From Haloechinothrix sp033042135 (GTDB lineage: Bacteria; Actinomycetota; Actinomycetes; Mycobacteriales; Pseudonocardiaceae), in assembly GCF_033042135.1 (NCBI RefSeq), contig NZ_WBXM01000013.1:1-64000 (forward strand): a DNA stretch of 64,000 nt, read 5' to 3'. Below, in pieces: positions 8,057 through 17,169 of the stretch. Made by a program: the position numbers and the translations under genes. The notes below the pieces were generated by a model. That model had not been told where the DNA came from, made no database searches, and saw only the letters and a list, made by a program, of their open reading frames with translations. Position 1 is the first letter of the stretch. Every line of letters starts with the position of its first letter.

Positions 8057-10363
8057 ATGAATCACGTGCGGAACCTGGCCGAGGTGACGCTGGCCGACGA
8101 GCTCGACGCGGGCGGTAAGGGTGCCAATCTCGGTGAGCTGGCAGCAGCCGGGTTCGGGGTACCTGACGGGTTCGTGGTGCTGCGTACCGCCTTCCGTGAC
8201 GCGCTTGCGCGTGGCCACGTGACCGACCGGCTTGCTGAGCTGCACCAGCGCTCGCTCGACGTGGTGGACGATCCCGCTGAGCTCGCGATGGTGTGCGAGG
8301 AGTTGCAGCAGTTGGTGCGCAAGACCGGCATGCCGTCGTCGCTGCGGGAACCTGTCCTGCGCGAGTACCACCGGATGGGTGAGGACATCCCTGTCGCGGT
8401 GCGTTCCTCGGCGACCGGTGAAGACAGCAGCGGAGCATCGTTCGCCGGGATGAACGCCAGCTTCACTAATATCACCGGCGACCAGGCGCTACCGGCCCGG
8501 ATCGTCGATTGCTGGGCCTCGGTCTTCTCGCCCCGTGCGGTGAGCTACCGCGCCGGTCGCGGGTTCACGGATGAACCGGAGATCGCGGTGGTGGTGCAGC
8601 GGATGATCGGTGCCGAACGGTCCGGGGTGGTGTTCACCGCCGATCCCCGGACGGGAGATCGGGCACGGGTCGTGGTGGAGGCCTCGTTCGGTCTGGGTGA
8701 ATCGGTGGTCAGCGGTGCGGTCGAGCCGGACACCTACGAGGTGGCCAAGGAGAATCACCGAGTGCTCGACTCGCGCATTGGCAGCAAGGCCGCGGCGATC
8801 GTGCGTGGTGATGACGGTGCCGACCAACGGGTGGGGCTATCCGTCGAGCAACGAGCCAGCCGGGTGCTCGCCGACGACGAACTGGTGGAGCTGGTGCGGC
8901 TGTCGTGTGCGATCGAGCAGCACTACGGGTACCCGCAGGACATCGAGTGGGCCATGGCGGGTGACCAGCTGTGGATCGTGCAGGCGAGGCCGGTCACCAC
9001 CCTCGGTCAGGCAATCGACGGTGACGGGCAGCGCGAGGGAAACGTGCTGGTCACTGGGCTCGCGGCCGCTCCGGGGGTGGCCACCGGCCGGGCGCGGGCC
9101 CTGACGAGCCCGGAAAGCGGGAAACAGCTCCGTGAGGGTGAGGTCCTCGTCGCACCGATGACCAACCCGGATTGGCTGCCCACGCTCCGGAAGGCGTCGG
9201 CGGTGGTCACCGATAGCGGCGGGATGACCTGCCACGCCGCCATCGTCGCGCGCGAGCTCGGCGTCCCCTGCGTGGTCGGCACCGGGAACGCGACCCGGGT
9301 GCTCGCCACCGGCACCATGATCACCGTGGATGGCAAGGCAGGGATCGTCCGTGCCGGAGCCACGACGGAGATGCGGGAACGCTTGCCCGACACGCCCACC
9401 GCTGCCGTGGTGACCACCGGTACCAGGCTGTACGTCAACCTGGCGATGCCGGATCAGGCCGAGCGGGTAGCCGAGGCCCCTGTGGATGGGGTGGGACTGC
9501 TGCGCGCCGAGTTCATGCTGACCGAGGCATTGGGCGGGCACCATCCCAAGGCGTTGCTCGAACGCGGGCAACATCAGTCCTTTGTGGATAAAATGGCCGA
9601 GTCTCTGTCGCGGATCACACGGGCGTTCGCGCCGCGGCCGGTGATCTACCGGGCGACGGACCTGCGGTCGAACGAGTTTCGTGGGTTGGAAGGCGGGCAG
9701 GACCACGAGCCGGTGGAGAGCAACCCCATGATCGGTTACCGGGGGTGCTACCGGTACATCCGCGAGCCCGAGGTCTTCGACCTCGAGTTGCGGGTTCTGG
9801 CGCTGGTCCGTGAGCAGTACCCCAACCTGCACCTGATGGTGCCGTTCGTACGGACCAAGTGGGAGCTCCAGTCCTGTCTCGAACAGATCGACCGCAGCAA
9901 GCTGGGGCGCCAACGCGGCATGCAACGCTGGATCATGGCCGAAGTGCCCTCGGTGCTGTACTGGCTACCGGAGTACCTCGGTCTCGGTATCGACGGAGTA
10001 TCGATCGGCAGCAACGACCTGACCCAGCTCATCCTCGGGGTCGACCGAGACTCGGCTGCGTGCGCCGAGCTGTTCGACGAGGCCGATCCAGCGGTACTCG
10101 ACGCGATCGGCACGATCGTGTCGACGGCACGGCGGCTTGGCGCGCACACCTCGCTGTGCGGGCAGGCGCCATCGGCACGGCCTGAGCTGGTGGATCACCT
10201 GGTGCGGTGGGGCATCAGCTCGGTTTCGGTCAATCCGGACGCGATCCTCCCGGTACGCACGGCGCTGGCAGCGGCCGAGCGGCGGATGCTGCTGGCACGC
10301 GCGCGGCAGGCGCGGCCCAATGACGAACGGTCCCCGGAACGGCCCGCGGGGTGGAACGCCTAA
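8057..10363 (+). CDS. ppsA: Phosphoenolpyruvate synthase (pyruvate, water dikinase)
   Basis: The product is about 768 aa, close to the ~790 aa of E. coli PpsA. Order of parts: N-terminal ATP-grasp domain (GGKGANLGELAAAGFGVPDG at the start, SSATGEDSSGASFAG near residue 120), the swivelling phosphohistidine domain with GGMTCHAAIVARELG (about residue 395), and a C-terminal TIM barrel with SIGSNDLTQ and the catalytic LCGQAP cysteine. It converts pyruvate + ATP to PEP + AMP + Pi and so opens gluconeogenesis from C3 acids. The ATG at 8057 has GGAGGG ahead of it. It carries a DosR-like box, suggesting induction in hypoxia alongside the fructose-bisphosphate aldolase/phosphatase at 53.8 kb. Its stop overlaps the convergent nitroreductase stop by 4 bp. 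Confidence 0.93.
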   Translation: MNHVRNLAEVTLADELDAGGKGANLGELAAAGFGVPDGFVVLRTAFRDALARGHVTDRLAELHQRSLDVVDDPAELAMVCEELQQLVRKTGMPSSLREPVLREYHRMGEDIPVAVRSSATGEDSSGASFAGMNASFTNITGDQALPARIVDCWASVFSPRAVSYRAGRGFTDEPEIAVVVQRMIGAERSGVVFTADPRTGDRARVVVEASFGLGESVVSGAVEPDTYEVAKENHRVLDSRIGSKAAAIVRGDDGADQRVGLSVEQRASRVLADDELVELVRLSCAIEQHYGYPQDIEWAMAGDQLWIVQARPVTTLGQAIDGDGQREGNVLVTGLAAAPGVATGRARALTSPESGKQLREGEVLVAPMTNPDWLPTLRKASAVVTDSGGMTCHAAIVARELGVPCVVGTGNATRVLATGTMITVDGKAGIVRAGATTEMRERLPDTPTAAVVTTGTRLYVNLAMPDQAERVAEAPVDGVGLLRAEFMLTEALGGHHPKALLERGQHQSFVDKMAESLSRITRAFAPRPVIYRATDLRSNEFRGLEGGQDHEPVESNPMIGYRGCYRYIREPEVFDLELRVLALVREQYPNLHLMVPFVRTKWELQSCLEQIDRSKLGRQRGMQRWIMAEVPSVLYWLPEYLGLGIDGVSIGSNDLTQLILGVDRDSAACAELFDEADPAVLDAIGTIVSTARRLGAHTSLCGQAPSARPELVDHLVRWGISSVSVNPDAILPVRTALAAAERRMLLARARQARPNDERSPERPAGWNA

Positions 10364-11379
10364 TCGCTACTCGCCCGGGTGCTCACTGCGGCATCGGCGT
10401 CGATGAGTAGGTCAGCGATCGGGTGTCGGGGTGTCGGTGGGAGCGGATCGGCGTTGATCGGCGCCCAACCCACCCGCAGGATCATCTGTGGGCAGCCGCT
10501 GTCGCCGAGAGTGTCCTCTCGAAGGCGTTGCCGTGTGTCGTTGACTTCCAGTGCCTCGGTCAGCGGGCAGTTCGCCAGGCCGAGACTGGTCGCCGTCAGC
10601 ATCACGGCGCTGGTCGCCTCGCCTGCACGGAGCAGCGAGATGGGCTCGTCGTCCAGGGTGGCCAGTATCAGCAGGATGCCCGCGTCCTCGGCGGCGGTGT
10701 ACTCCGGCTGCTGCTCGAGCTGAGGGTCGGCGAAGGCACGCGCCGGTAGCGCACCCGCCTGCTGGTCCGGCGATGGGGTGTTGCGCGCCGGAACCCCGCT
10801 CGGCGAGCCGCGCCGACCGCTCCACCGTGCCAGCTCCAGCTGGTAGGACAGGTCCTGCGAGTGGCTACGGGCCGCCTCGGCGATGGCGTCGATCACGTGC
10901 CTGCGGAGGTAGTGCTCGCGGATCGTGCGCACGGCGACACCCTCGTCGGCGGCGCGACTGGCCAGCAGGGAGCTGTGGCTGGGTGGGACCGGCCACGAGC
11001 TGTAGTACCGGCGATCGGTGCGCCGGTGCGTGATCGCCGCGGCGAGCGCGATCTCCTCCTCCGAGGGGCTGTGGGACCGCAGTTCCACCGAAGCGAGGTG
11101 GTCGGGGTCGGCGGGGTTCGGCAGCCGGTGAACCACCGCCTGCCAGCCAAGCGCCGCCAGCGCCACCCGTAGGTGATGTAGCACGATGCCGCAGCTGATG
11201 ACCAGGTTTCTCCTGTCGGGGTCGGCCTGGGCGAGCTGCACGGCGGGATCGGCATACAGGTGCACGGTACGGTGGCCGATCCGCCACATCCAGGGTTGGG
11301 TGTTGTGGATCGATGGTGCACGTCCCGCCAGCTTCAACGCCGTCATGAGCGTGCGATCCTTGCAGGGCTCGCTGGTCAT
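10360..11379 (-). CDS. Acg/Rv3131-type nitroreductase-like protein (first of four)
   Basis: About 339 aa with the Acg-family landmarks: APSIHNTQPWMWRI near residue 25, DPDRRNLVISCGIVLHHLRVAL near residue 65, a second nitroreductase half with SLGLANCPLTEALEV and a C-terminal PQMILRVGWAP. Mycobacterial relatives (Acg/Rv2032, Rv3127, Rv3131) are flavin-fold proteins of the DosR regulon. The founding member keeps the fold but seems to bind FMN without useful nitroreductase activity, so a stress role is more likely than nitro reduction. The ATG at 11379 is preferred because GGAAGG precedes it. A DosR-like box lies about 80 bp upstream. Confidence 0.85.
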   Translation of the reverse strand: MTSEPCKDRTLMTALKLAGRAPSIHNTQPWMWRIGHRTVHLYADPAVQLAQADPDRRNLVISCGIVLHHLRVALAALGWQAVVHRLPNPADPDHLASVELRSHSPSEEEIALAAAITHRRTDRRYYSSWPVPPSHSSLLASRAADEGVAVRTIREHYLRRHVIDAIAEAARSHSQDLSYQLELARWSGRRGSPSGVPARNTPSPDQQAGALPARAFADPQLEQQPEYTAAEDAGILLILATLDDEPISLLRAGEATSAVMLTATSLGLANCPLTEALEVNDTRQRLREDTLGDSGCPQMILRVGWAPINADPLPPTPRHPIADLLIDADAAVSTRASSD

Positions 11380-11448
11380 TGCTTCGATGCCTTCCACGCT
11401 GCGAGCGAGTGTCGTCGGCTCACCGTGTCACCGGCACGCCGACCGGCG

Positions 11449-11468
11449 GCAGGGGCGGAAGTCCCGGC
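11449..11468. promoter_or_regulatory. DosR-like box, reads toward the Acg-like gene
   Basis: On the minus strand the core reads GGGACTTCCGCCCCT, close to the operator consensus. It lies 70-90 bp upstream of the ATG at 11379. Confidence 0.6.
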
Positions 11469-11553
11469 TCTGTGTGACCTTGGCGGGTCATCGCACCGAG
11501 GTGACCGTGCGGCTGGGTTCGGGCTGGCACAGGTCGGTGCCGCCGTTGTGCCC

Positions 11554-11571
11554 GTGTGACCAAAGACCCGC
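11554..11571. promoter_or_regulatory. DosR-like box upstream of divergent Acg-like gene
   Basis: The minus strand reads GCGGGTCTTTGGTCACAC, matching GGGACTTTGGTCCC at 12 of 14 positions. It lies about 95 bp upstream of the ATG at 11660. Confidence 0.45.
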
Positions 11572-11659
11572 TGCTCGATGCCCGGCGACCCTGCCGTGCC
11601 ATGGGAGGCGCGGGGTGGAATCGGCGGCGAGATCGACACCGAGTGGGAGGAGGACGACC

Positions 11660-12415
11660 ATGGCCGTGGGCTCGCCGTCGCTGGAACGGCACCAGCCGCA
11701 CGTCGCCGGGGAGCACGCGTGGTCGCTCGCGGAGAAGGGCGTGCTGGTTCGGGCTGCCAGGCAGTCGCTGTTCGCCGGGTTCGAACCACCGTGGGCCGTG
11801 GAGTTTCACGGCACCCGGATACAGATCATGACGGGCAGCGGGCACTCGTCGATGAGCCACCGGGAGCAGCTGCTGGCCTGCGGGGCCGCGACGGTGAACG
11901 TGGCGGCCACGGTCCGGATGCTCGGCTGGGCCGCTCGGTGTGCCTGGTTGCCCAGGCCCGCCGCACCGGAGGTCGCCGCGCACGTCACCGCCCGGTGGCG
12001 GCGGGCCGTCGAGCAGCAGGACGTCGCCAGGTACGCCGCGATCTTCCACACTGGTGACTGGGGCGAAGCCGCTGAGCCAGCGGGGCTACCCGTCGCGCTC
12101 CACGAGGAGCTGCCCGGCTGCCAGCAGCAGCCGAGGGTGACAGCGATGCCGCTGACCCCGCGCTCACAAGCGGCGCAGCGCGCGGGCGTGCACTCAGGAC
12201 TGTTGCTGTCGTCGAGGCGTGACACTGCCCGCGACCACCTGGCCGTTGGCGCGCTCGCGCAGCAGCTCCGGCTCGCCGCTGGCAGCCACGGCTACGGCAC
12301 GAGCGTACTGTACCGGCCGTTCCAGGCGGCGAAGGCACGCCGAATGCGGCCTGCCGAAGGCGGGGTGCCGCAGCTCGTCCTGCGTTTCGGTCACGCCGTG
12401 ACAGCGGCGGCGTGA
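11660..12415 (+). CDS. Shortened, divergent Acg-family nitroreductase-like protein
   Basis: About 251 aa. The reading frame is open much further upstream, but the ATG at 11660 has an excellent GGAGGAGG and starts the part with family resemblance. The segment HREQLLACGAATVNVAATVRMLGWAAR matches the SCGAALxNLRVALRxLGW block of Acg proteins (split here for reading), and the N-terminus has the AxRxSLxxxFEPPW pattern where normal members show APSxHNTQPW. The NTQPW flavin-region signature is lost and the protein is ~80 aa shorter than its paralogues, so it is probably a non-catalytic member. It is divergent from a full-length Acg gene and has its own DosR-like box. Confidence 0.65.
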   Translation: MAVGSPSLERHQPHVAGEHAWSLAEKGVLVRAARQSLFAGFEPPWAVEFHGTRIQIMTGSGHSSMSHREQLLACGAATVNVAATVRMLGWAARCAWLPRPAAPEVAAHVTARWRRAVEQQDVARYAAIFHTGDWGEAAEPAGLPVALHEELPGCQQQPRVTAMPLTPRSQAAQRAGVHSGLLLSSRRDTARDHLAVGALAQQLRLAAGSHGYGTSVLYRPFQAAKARRMRPAEGGVPQLVLRFGHAVTAAA

Positions 12416-12429
12416 CAGCAGGCGAGGAG

Positions 12430-12450
12430 CTCGGGACGGAAGGCCCTCGG
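12430..12450. promoter_or_regulatory. DosR-like box upstream of CBS-BON gene
   Basis: The core GGGACGGAAGGCCCT lies just after the preceding stop codon and about 85 bp upstream of the ATG at 12533. Confidence 0.6.
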
Positions 12451-12532
12451 GTCGGTGACCTCCGACGGGTCCGGTGGCGCCGCCTGCGCACCTAGCGTCG
12501 TGGTTACCGCAGGACAGCGACAGGAGGCACCC

Positions 12533-13138
12533 ATGAAGGCTCGTGAGCTCATGAGCAGCCCGGCCGTATCGGTTGGGGTGGCTACCCCAGTGCGGGAAGC
12601 GGCGGCCCTGCTGACCGAGTACGGGTTCGCCTCGTTGCCGGTCACCGGTGAGGACGGGAGCGTGGTCGGCGTCATCACCGAGCACGACGCGCTGCTCGAA
12701 TCGGGGTCCCCCTCGGCGGGCGACGAGCGCACCGCGGGCGAGGTGATGAGCACACCGGCGTGGGTGGTCGCCCCAGACATCGAGGCCTCTGACGTGGCCA
12801 GGCGCATGCTGGCCGATCGGGTGAGGTGCATTCCTGTCGTGGAGGACGGCCGGCTCGTCGGGGTGATCAGCAGGCGCGACCTGCTCCGATCGCTGGTGCG
12901 CCGCGACGACGTGATCGCCGCGCACCTGCGTGGCCTGCTGGACGGCTACACGGGCACCCGCAGCCACTGGAACGTGCGCGTGACCGGCGGTGTGGTCACC
13001 GTGACCGGCGAGTTCCGGGACGCCGCCGAACGACGCATTGTCGAAGCGCTGGTGCGGACCGAGCCAGGGGTGGTGCGGGTCGAACTCGACCCGGTCGACG
13101 TGTCGCGGCAGCGGTCGAGCCCGCAGGCACAGCGCTGA
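12533..13138 (+). CDS. Hrp1-like CBS-domain protein with added C-terminal BON domain
   Basis: About 201 aa. Two CBS repeats fill residues 1-125 (MKARELMSSPAVSVG... and GEVMSTPAWVVAPD...). A BON domain follows (HWNVRVTGGVVTVTGEF...RTEPGVVRVELDPV). The CBS part matches Hrp1 (Rv2626c), a small DosR-regulon protein of ~143 aa that lacks BON. CBS pairs bind adenosine nucleotides; BON domains bind lipid or membrane surfaces. The combination suggests a nucleotide-sensing protein that may sit at the membrane, which is inference. CAGGAGG precedes the ATG and a DosR-like box lies upstream. Confidence 0.87.
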   Translation: MKARELMSSPAVSVGVATPVREAAALLTEYGFASLPVTGEDGSVVGVITEHDALLESGSPSAGDERTAGEVMSTPAWVVAPDIEASDVARRMLADRVRCIPVVEDGRLVGVISRRDLLRSLVRRDDVIAAHLRGLLDGYTGTRSHWNVRVTGGVVTVTGEFRDAAERRIVEALVRTEPGVVRVELDPVDVSRQRSSPQAQR

Positions 13139-13201
13139 ACGAGCCATGTCGGCCCGGCTTCACTCGGAACGGGCCGCGATCCGATCAGGGAGTTGGTGAG
13201 C

Positions 13202-13456
13202 ATGTTCTGGCACACCGGTGCGGGTGGCTGGGAGTACGCCATGATGATCACGACCATGGTGCTGTTCTGGGGGCTGGTGATCGTGGCGATCGTGGCACTG
13301 GTCCGCTTCGCCGCCCGCGCGAGCAGGCAGGACGCGCCCGCACAGCCGCAGTATCCCGCGCCGGAGCAGCTGCTCGCGGAGCGCTACGCCCGCGGCGAGA
13401 TCGGCGACGACGAATACCGGCGCCAGCTCGACACGCTGCGTGCAACGAGACACTAG
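13202..13456 (+). CDS. Small membrane protein with SHOCT domain
   Basis: About 84 aa. One transmembrane helix (MMITTMVLFWGLVIVAIVAL, about residues 14-33) is followed by a Pro/Gln-rich linker and a C-terminal SHOCT motif (LLAERYARGEIGDDEYRRQL). SHOCT domains are short oligomerisation modules. The ATG at 13202 follows AGGGAG at 9 nt. Its stop overlaps the convergent devS stop by 4 bp. It may be co-transcribed with the CBS-BON gene 63 bp upstream. Function is unknown. Confidence 0.75.
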   Translation: MFWHTGAGGWEYAMMITTMVLFWGLVIVAIVALVRFAARASRQDAPAQPQYPAPEQLLAERYARGEIGDDEYRRQLDTLRATRH

Positions 13457-15186
13457 GAAGGTAGCGGCACCGACCACACCAGGCGGGTTCCCGTTGGTTC
13501 GGCGGGTTCGATCCGGAACATGCCTCCTGCGTCCTCTGCGCGCTGGGCCAGGTTGCGGAGCCCGCTGCGTGCCACCTTCTCCGGCATGCCGACGCCGTCG
13601 TCGGCGACGTCGATGGTGAGGTCGTCGGCTACCGACACCGTCAGCGACAGCTGCTGCGCTCGTGCGTGCCGGACGACGTTGCTGACCGCCTCGCGCACCA
13701 CAGCCTCGGCGGTATCGGCCAGCTCTCCGTCGACCACGCTGAGTGGCCCTGACATGCGGATGGCGGTGTGCAGCGCGCTGTCTCCTGCCATCTCGTTGGC
13801 CGCGCTGTGCAGCCGGTCCCGCAGGTTGGCAGCGTTCTCGTGCCCGGTGTGCAGGTCGAAGATGGTGGTGCGGATGTCGGCGACCACTCCCTGGAGGTCG
13901 TCGACGATGCCGTGCAGCCGTTGCTGCACGTAGCCTGCCCGGATCCGGGGAACGACCCCTTGCAACGACAGCCCGATGGCGAACAACCGCTGGATGACGC
14001 GATCGTGCAGGTCCCTGGCGATCCGATCGCGGTCGGCCAGTACGTCGAGCTCGCGCATCTGGCGGTGTGTGCGCGCGAGCTGCAGCGCGAGCGCCGCCTG
14101 ATCGGCGAACGAAGCCGCCAGCGGGAGCTGCTCCTCGGTGAACGGTTCGGAACCGGGAGTCCGAGTGGTGAGCAGCACTCCCGAGACCGAGTCCGACTCC
14201 CGCAGCGGCAGGACCAGCGCGGGGCCGAGCCGTGCCGATGTGCCTTGGCCCGGGTCGAAGGAGAGGCGGTCGACCCGGGAGGGGGTCCTGCTGCGGAAGG
14301 CTTCGCCGGTGGTGGAGCCCGCCACCGGGATGGCCCGCCCGCCGAGCTCACCGGCCCCCGGCCCCACCGTCACGCTGATCACCAGCTCGGCGACGTCCTC
14401 CGGGGGGATCTCCGGGTCGTCGGGTAGCACCAGGAAGGCGTGATCGGACCGGGTGAGCTCGCGGGCCCGCTCGGTGATCAGGTCGAGCACCGGTTCGGGG
14501 TCGGTGCCCCTGAGCAGCTCGGTGCTGATCTCCCCGGTGGCCTCGAGCCTGCGCTGCTGGAGCCGCGCCTCCTCGTAGAGGTGGGCGTTCTCGATGGCGA
14601 TCCCGGCTGCGGCCGCCAGCGCGCGCACCACCACCTCGTCGTCTTCGGTGAACGGCTTCCCGTTGCCTTTCTCGGTGAGGTAGAGGTTGCCGAAGATCTT
14701 CTCCCGTACCCGGATCGGCACCCCGAGGAAGGTACGCATCGGGGGATGGTTCGACGGGAATCCCACCGAGGACGGGTGGGTGCTCAGGTCATCGAGCCGT
14801 AGCGGTTGCGGATGGTTGAACAGCTCCCCGAGCAGGCCGAGTCCCTCGGGTAACGTGCCGATACGGGCGGCGCTCTCGTCGTCGATGCCCTCGTAGATGA
14901 ACTCGGTGAGCTGGCCGTCGTGCCCGCGCACCCCGAGGGCGCCGTAGCGCGCGTCCACCAGGTCGATGGCTGCGTTGACGATGCGTCGCAGCGTGGCGTC
15001 CAGTTCGAGGCCGGACGCGACCGCCAGCAGCGCCTCGATCAGGCCGTCGACCTGGTCGCGGGTGTCCATCATGAGCTCGATACGCTCCTGGACGCCGCCG
15101 AGTAGCTCGCGGAGTTTGAGTTGTGACAGCGTGTCGCGGATCGGAGGATCCGTCCCTTCCCTGTCCCGAGGATCGTGACCGGTCAT
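13453..15186 (-). CDS. devS: DevS/DosS-type hypoxia sensor histidine kinase (GAF-GAF-HisKA_3-HATPase)
   Basis: 577 aa, the same length class as mycobacterial DosS/DosT. Two GAF domains (about 55-205 and 225-375) precede a HisKA_3 dimerisation/phosphoacceptor segment (RIARDLHDRVIQRLFA, His394) and an HATPase domain with DDGVGMP. In GAF-A, the NHPPMRTFLGVP motif puts a His at position 147 and LYLT puts a Tyr at 169. Both are offset by exactly two from haem-ligand His149 and distal Tyr171 of DosS, so a haem-based O2/CO/NO/redox sensor is expected. It follows devR on the same strand with a 76-bp gap, the same gene order as in M. tuberculosis. Confidence 0.92.
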   Translation of the reverse strand: MTGHDPRDREGTDPPIRDTLSQLKLRELLGGVQERIELMMDTRDQVDGLIEALLAVASGLELDATLRRIVNAAIDLVDARYGALGVRGHDGQLTEFIYEGIDDESAARIGTLPEGLGLLGELFNHPQPLRLDDLSTHPSSVGFPSNHPPMRTFLGVPIRVREKIFGNLYLTEKGNGKPFTEDDEVVVRALAAAAGIAIENAHLYEEARLQQRRLEATGEISTELLRGTDPEPVLDLITERARELTRSDHAFLVLPDDPEIPPEDVAELVISVTVGPGAGELGGRAIPVAGSTTGEAFRSRTPSRVDRLSFDPGQGTSARLGPALVLPLRESDSVSGVLLTTRTPGSEPFTEEQLPLAASFADQAALALQLARTHRQMRELDVLADRDRIARDLHDRVIQRLFAIGLSLQGVVPRIRAGYVQQRLHGIVDDLQGVVADIRTTIFDLHTGHENAANLRDRLHSAANEMAGDSALHTAIRMSGPLSVVDGELADTAEAVVREAVSNVVRHARAQQLSLTVSVADDLTIDVADDGVGMPEKVARSGLRNLAQRAEDAGGMFRIEPAEPTGTRLVWSVPLPS

Positions 15187-15262
15187 GACGCCAGCCTCGC
15201 ACTACTGATGTGAAGCGGCCATACTCCATCCGGCGGAACGCGGCGTAGCCGAGGTACGATGG

Positions 15263-15910
15263 TCACCGCTGGGAGCGATTGCCACCGTGCAGTTTCGTCG
15301 CGAGTACCGCCACCTGGGTGCGCCGCTCCATCCCAAGCTTGGTGAGCAGGCGGGAAACGTAGTTCTTCACGGTCTTCTCGGCCAGGTACATGCGCTGGGC
15401 GATCTGCCGGTTGGTCAGTCCCTCACCGATCAACGTGAGTAGGTCCCGCTCACGCTCGGTGAGCGCGTCCAGCGGGCCATTATCGGAGGCGTCGTCGCGC
15501 ACTTTGTTCATCAGCGCCGCCGCGGCGCGGTTGTCCAGCAGCGAGCGACCGCTGGCGACCTCGCGGACCGCCTCGATCAGATCGGTTCCCTTGATGTCCT
15601 TGATGACGTACCCGCCCGCGCCTGCCAGGATCGCGTCGAGCATCGCGTGGTCGTCGGTGAACGAGGTCAGCATCAAGCAGTTCAGCTCGGGCAGCGCTGA
15701 GCGCAGGTCGCGACAGAGCTCGACGCCGTTGCCATCGGGCAGCCGGACGTCGAGCACCGCGATGTCCGGGCGCAACGGCGGGATACGGGCCATGGCCTCG
15801 GACACCGTGGCGGCCTCACCCACGACTGTGAGCTCCGGATCGGATTCGAGCAGCTCGGCAAGGCCCCGCCGGACGACCTCGTGGTCGTCGACCAGGAATA
15901 TGTTGATCAT
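15263..15910 (-). CDS. devR: DevR/DosR-type response regulator of the dormancy regulon
   Basis: 215 aa (DosR is 217). The receiver domain has the acidic pocket near DDH and phospho-acceptor Asp54 in VLDVRLPDG, plus Lys104 in YVIKD. The LuxR/NarL-type C-terminal domain has the recognition helix EKTVKNYVSRLL, with Lys179, Lys182 and Asn183 at the same numbers as the DNA-contacting residues of M. tuberculosis DosR. The same operator sequence is therefore expected, and such boxes are found throughout the window. The ATG at 15910 has GAGAAGGTGA upstream. A DosR-like box 60 bp upstream suggests positive autoregulation. Confidence 0.95.
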   Translation of the reverse strand: MINIFLVDDHEVVRRGLAELLESDPELTVVGEAATVSEAMARIPPLRPDIAVLDVRLPDGNGVELCRDLRSALPELNCLMLTSFTDDHAMLDAILAGAGGYVIKDIKGTDLIEAVREVASGRSLLDNRAAAALMNKVRDDASDNGPLDALTERERDLLTLIGEGLTNRQIAQRMYLAEKTVKNYVSRLLTKLGMERRTQVAVLATKLHGGNRSQR

Positions 15911-15968
15911 TCGGTCACCTTCTCCTCGGGATCCTTTCCCAGGATAGGCGTCGCTACCCGGGCAGAGC

Positions 15969-15987
15969 ATGGTCGAAAGTCCCTTGC
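15969..15987. promoter_or_regulatory. DosR-like box between devR and a divergent nitroreductase-like gene
   Basis: The minus strand reads GCAAGGGACTTTCGACCAT. It lies about 60 bp from the devR start and 85 bp from the ATG at 16071, so it could serve both. A second, weaker site (GAGGACTATGCGCTG) follows at 15991-16006. Confidence 0.6.
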
Positions 15988-16070
15988 GGGTGAGGACTAT
16001 GCGCTGTGTTATCTGCCGGATGCTGGCACCGACGATGGAATCCGACACATCACGTATCGAGGAGACGCGC

Positions 16071-17033
16071 ATGAACGGCGCTACGGCGCAGGTCATCGAC
16101 CGCGCGTTGCGCGCAGCGGTGCGGGCGCCGTCGCCCTGCAACACTCAGCCATGGTTGTTCCAGGTGCACGGCCACCGCATCGAGCTGTCGCTGGACAGGA
16201 GCAGGGTGCTACCGGTGGCCGATCCGGACGCCGACGAGGCACTGCTGGCCTGCGGTGCGGCGTTGTGCAACCTGCGCATCTCGCTGCGCGCGCAGGACCG
16301 GGTGTCGCTGGTGGACCTCCAACCGGATCCGCAGCGCCCCGACCTGCTGGCCGCCGTTCGCGTGGGCGGCAACCGCGCGGCCACCTCCACCGAGTACAAG
16401 CTCGCCGAGGCCATCGCCAAGCGGCACACCAACCGGCGCCCGTTCCTGGATCGCGCCGTACCTACCCCGGCGAGGCACGCGCTCGCCACGGCCGCCCGCA
16501 CCGAGGGCGCGACGCTGAGCTACATCGACGCCTCGGCGCGTTACAGCACGATCGCACGCCTGGTGCGCCGCGCCGACCAGGTGCAGCAGTCGACCCCCGA
16601 GTACGCCGAGGAAATCGCGCGGTGGACCGCGGGTGGAGCGCGGCGGGATGACGGGGTTCCGGACAGCGCGGTTGGCCCACCCCCGGATCGGGAGCGGCTG
16701 CTCGCGCTGCGCGACTACCACCGCTCCGCCGAGTTCCCGTCCCGTACCTACGAGCAACAACCGTTGGTGGCCGCGGTGCTGACCACGGTGCCCGGCCGTC
16801 GCTCCACCATCAGGGCAGGAGCAGGCATGCAACGCGCGTTGCTGACCGCCTCGCAGCTCGGCCTGTCGGCGTCGTTCCTGTCGCAACCCTTCGAGGTGCC
16901 GGAGACCCGGACCGAGTTGGGGGCGCTGTTCGAGCAGGAGGGCGTGATCCACACCCTGCTGCGGATCGGTTACGGCTACCCGGTGACCGCGACACCGCGC
17001 CGCCCGGTCTCGGACGTCATCGTGCCGGGATGA
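16071..17033 (+). CDS. Acg/Rv3131-type nitroreductase-like protein (third of four)
   Basis: About 320 aa with the complete family pattern: RAPSPCNTQPWLFQVHG near residue 20, DPDADEALLACGAALCNLRI near residue 55, RHTNRRPFLDRAVP near 125 and LLRIGYGYPV near the end. It is divergent from devR across a DosR-like box, as Rv3131 is adjacent to devRS in M. tuberculosis. The ATG at 16071 has GAGGAG 7 nt upstream. Expected role is the same uncertain, FMN-linked stress function as other Acg proteins. Confidence 0.88.
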   Translation: MNGATAQVIDRALRAAVRAPSPCNTQPWLFQVHGHRIELSLDRSRVLPVADPDADEALLACGAALCNLRISLRAQDRVSLVDLQPDPQRPDLLAAVRVGGNRAATSTEYKLAEAIAKRHTNRRPFLDRAVPTPARHALATAARTEGATLSYIDASARYSTIARLVRRADQVQQSTPEYAEEIARWTAGGARRDDGVPDSAVGPPPDRERLLALRDYHRSAEFPSRTYEQQPLVAAVLTTVPGRRSTIRAGAGMQRALLTASQLGLSASFLSQPFEVPETRTELGALFEQEGVIHTLLRIGYGYPVTATPRRPVSDVIVPG

Positions 17034-17044
17034 CGGTGGCCCGT

Positions 17045-17064
17045 CTCGGGACCAAAGCCACCCC
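17045..17064. promoter_or_regulatory. DosR-like box upstream of first universal stress protein
   Basis: The core GGGACCAAAGCCACC lies about 115 bp upstream of the ATG at 17170. Confidence 0.55.
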
Positions 17065-17169
17065 GAACCGTGGCGGAATCCCCTGCGCGCTGAGCTCGGT
17101 ATCGACGACGCTGGATCCAGGATGCCCGCTGGCCTCCTCGCGTGGGGGCCGCAACCTGAGGGAGAAACT

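Noticed and set aside
15911..16144. N-terminal extension of devR upstream of 15910
   Set aside because: The extension has no similarity to the receiver domain, the DosR-like box lies inside it, and numbering from the ATG at 15910 matches DosR residue for residue.
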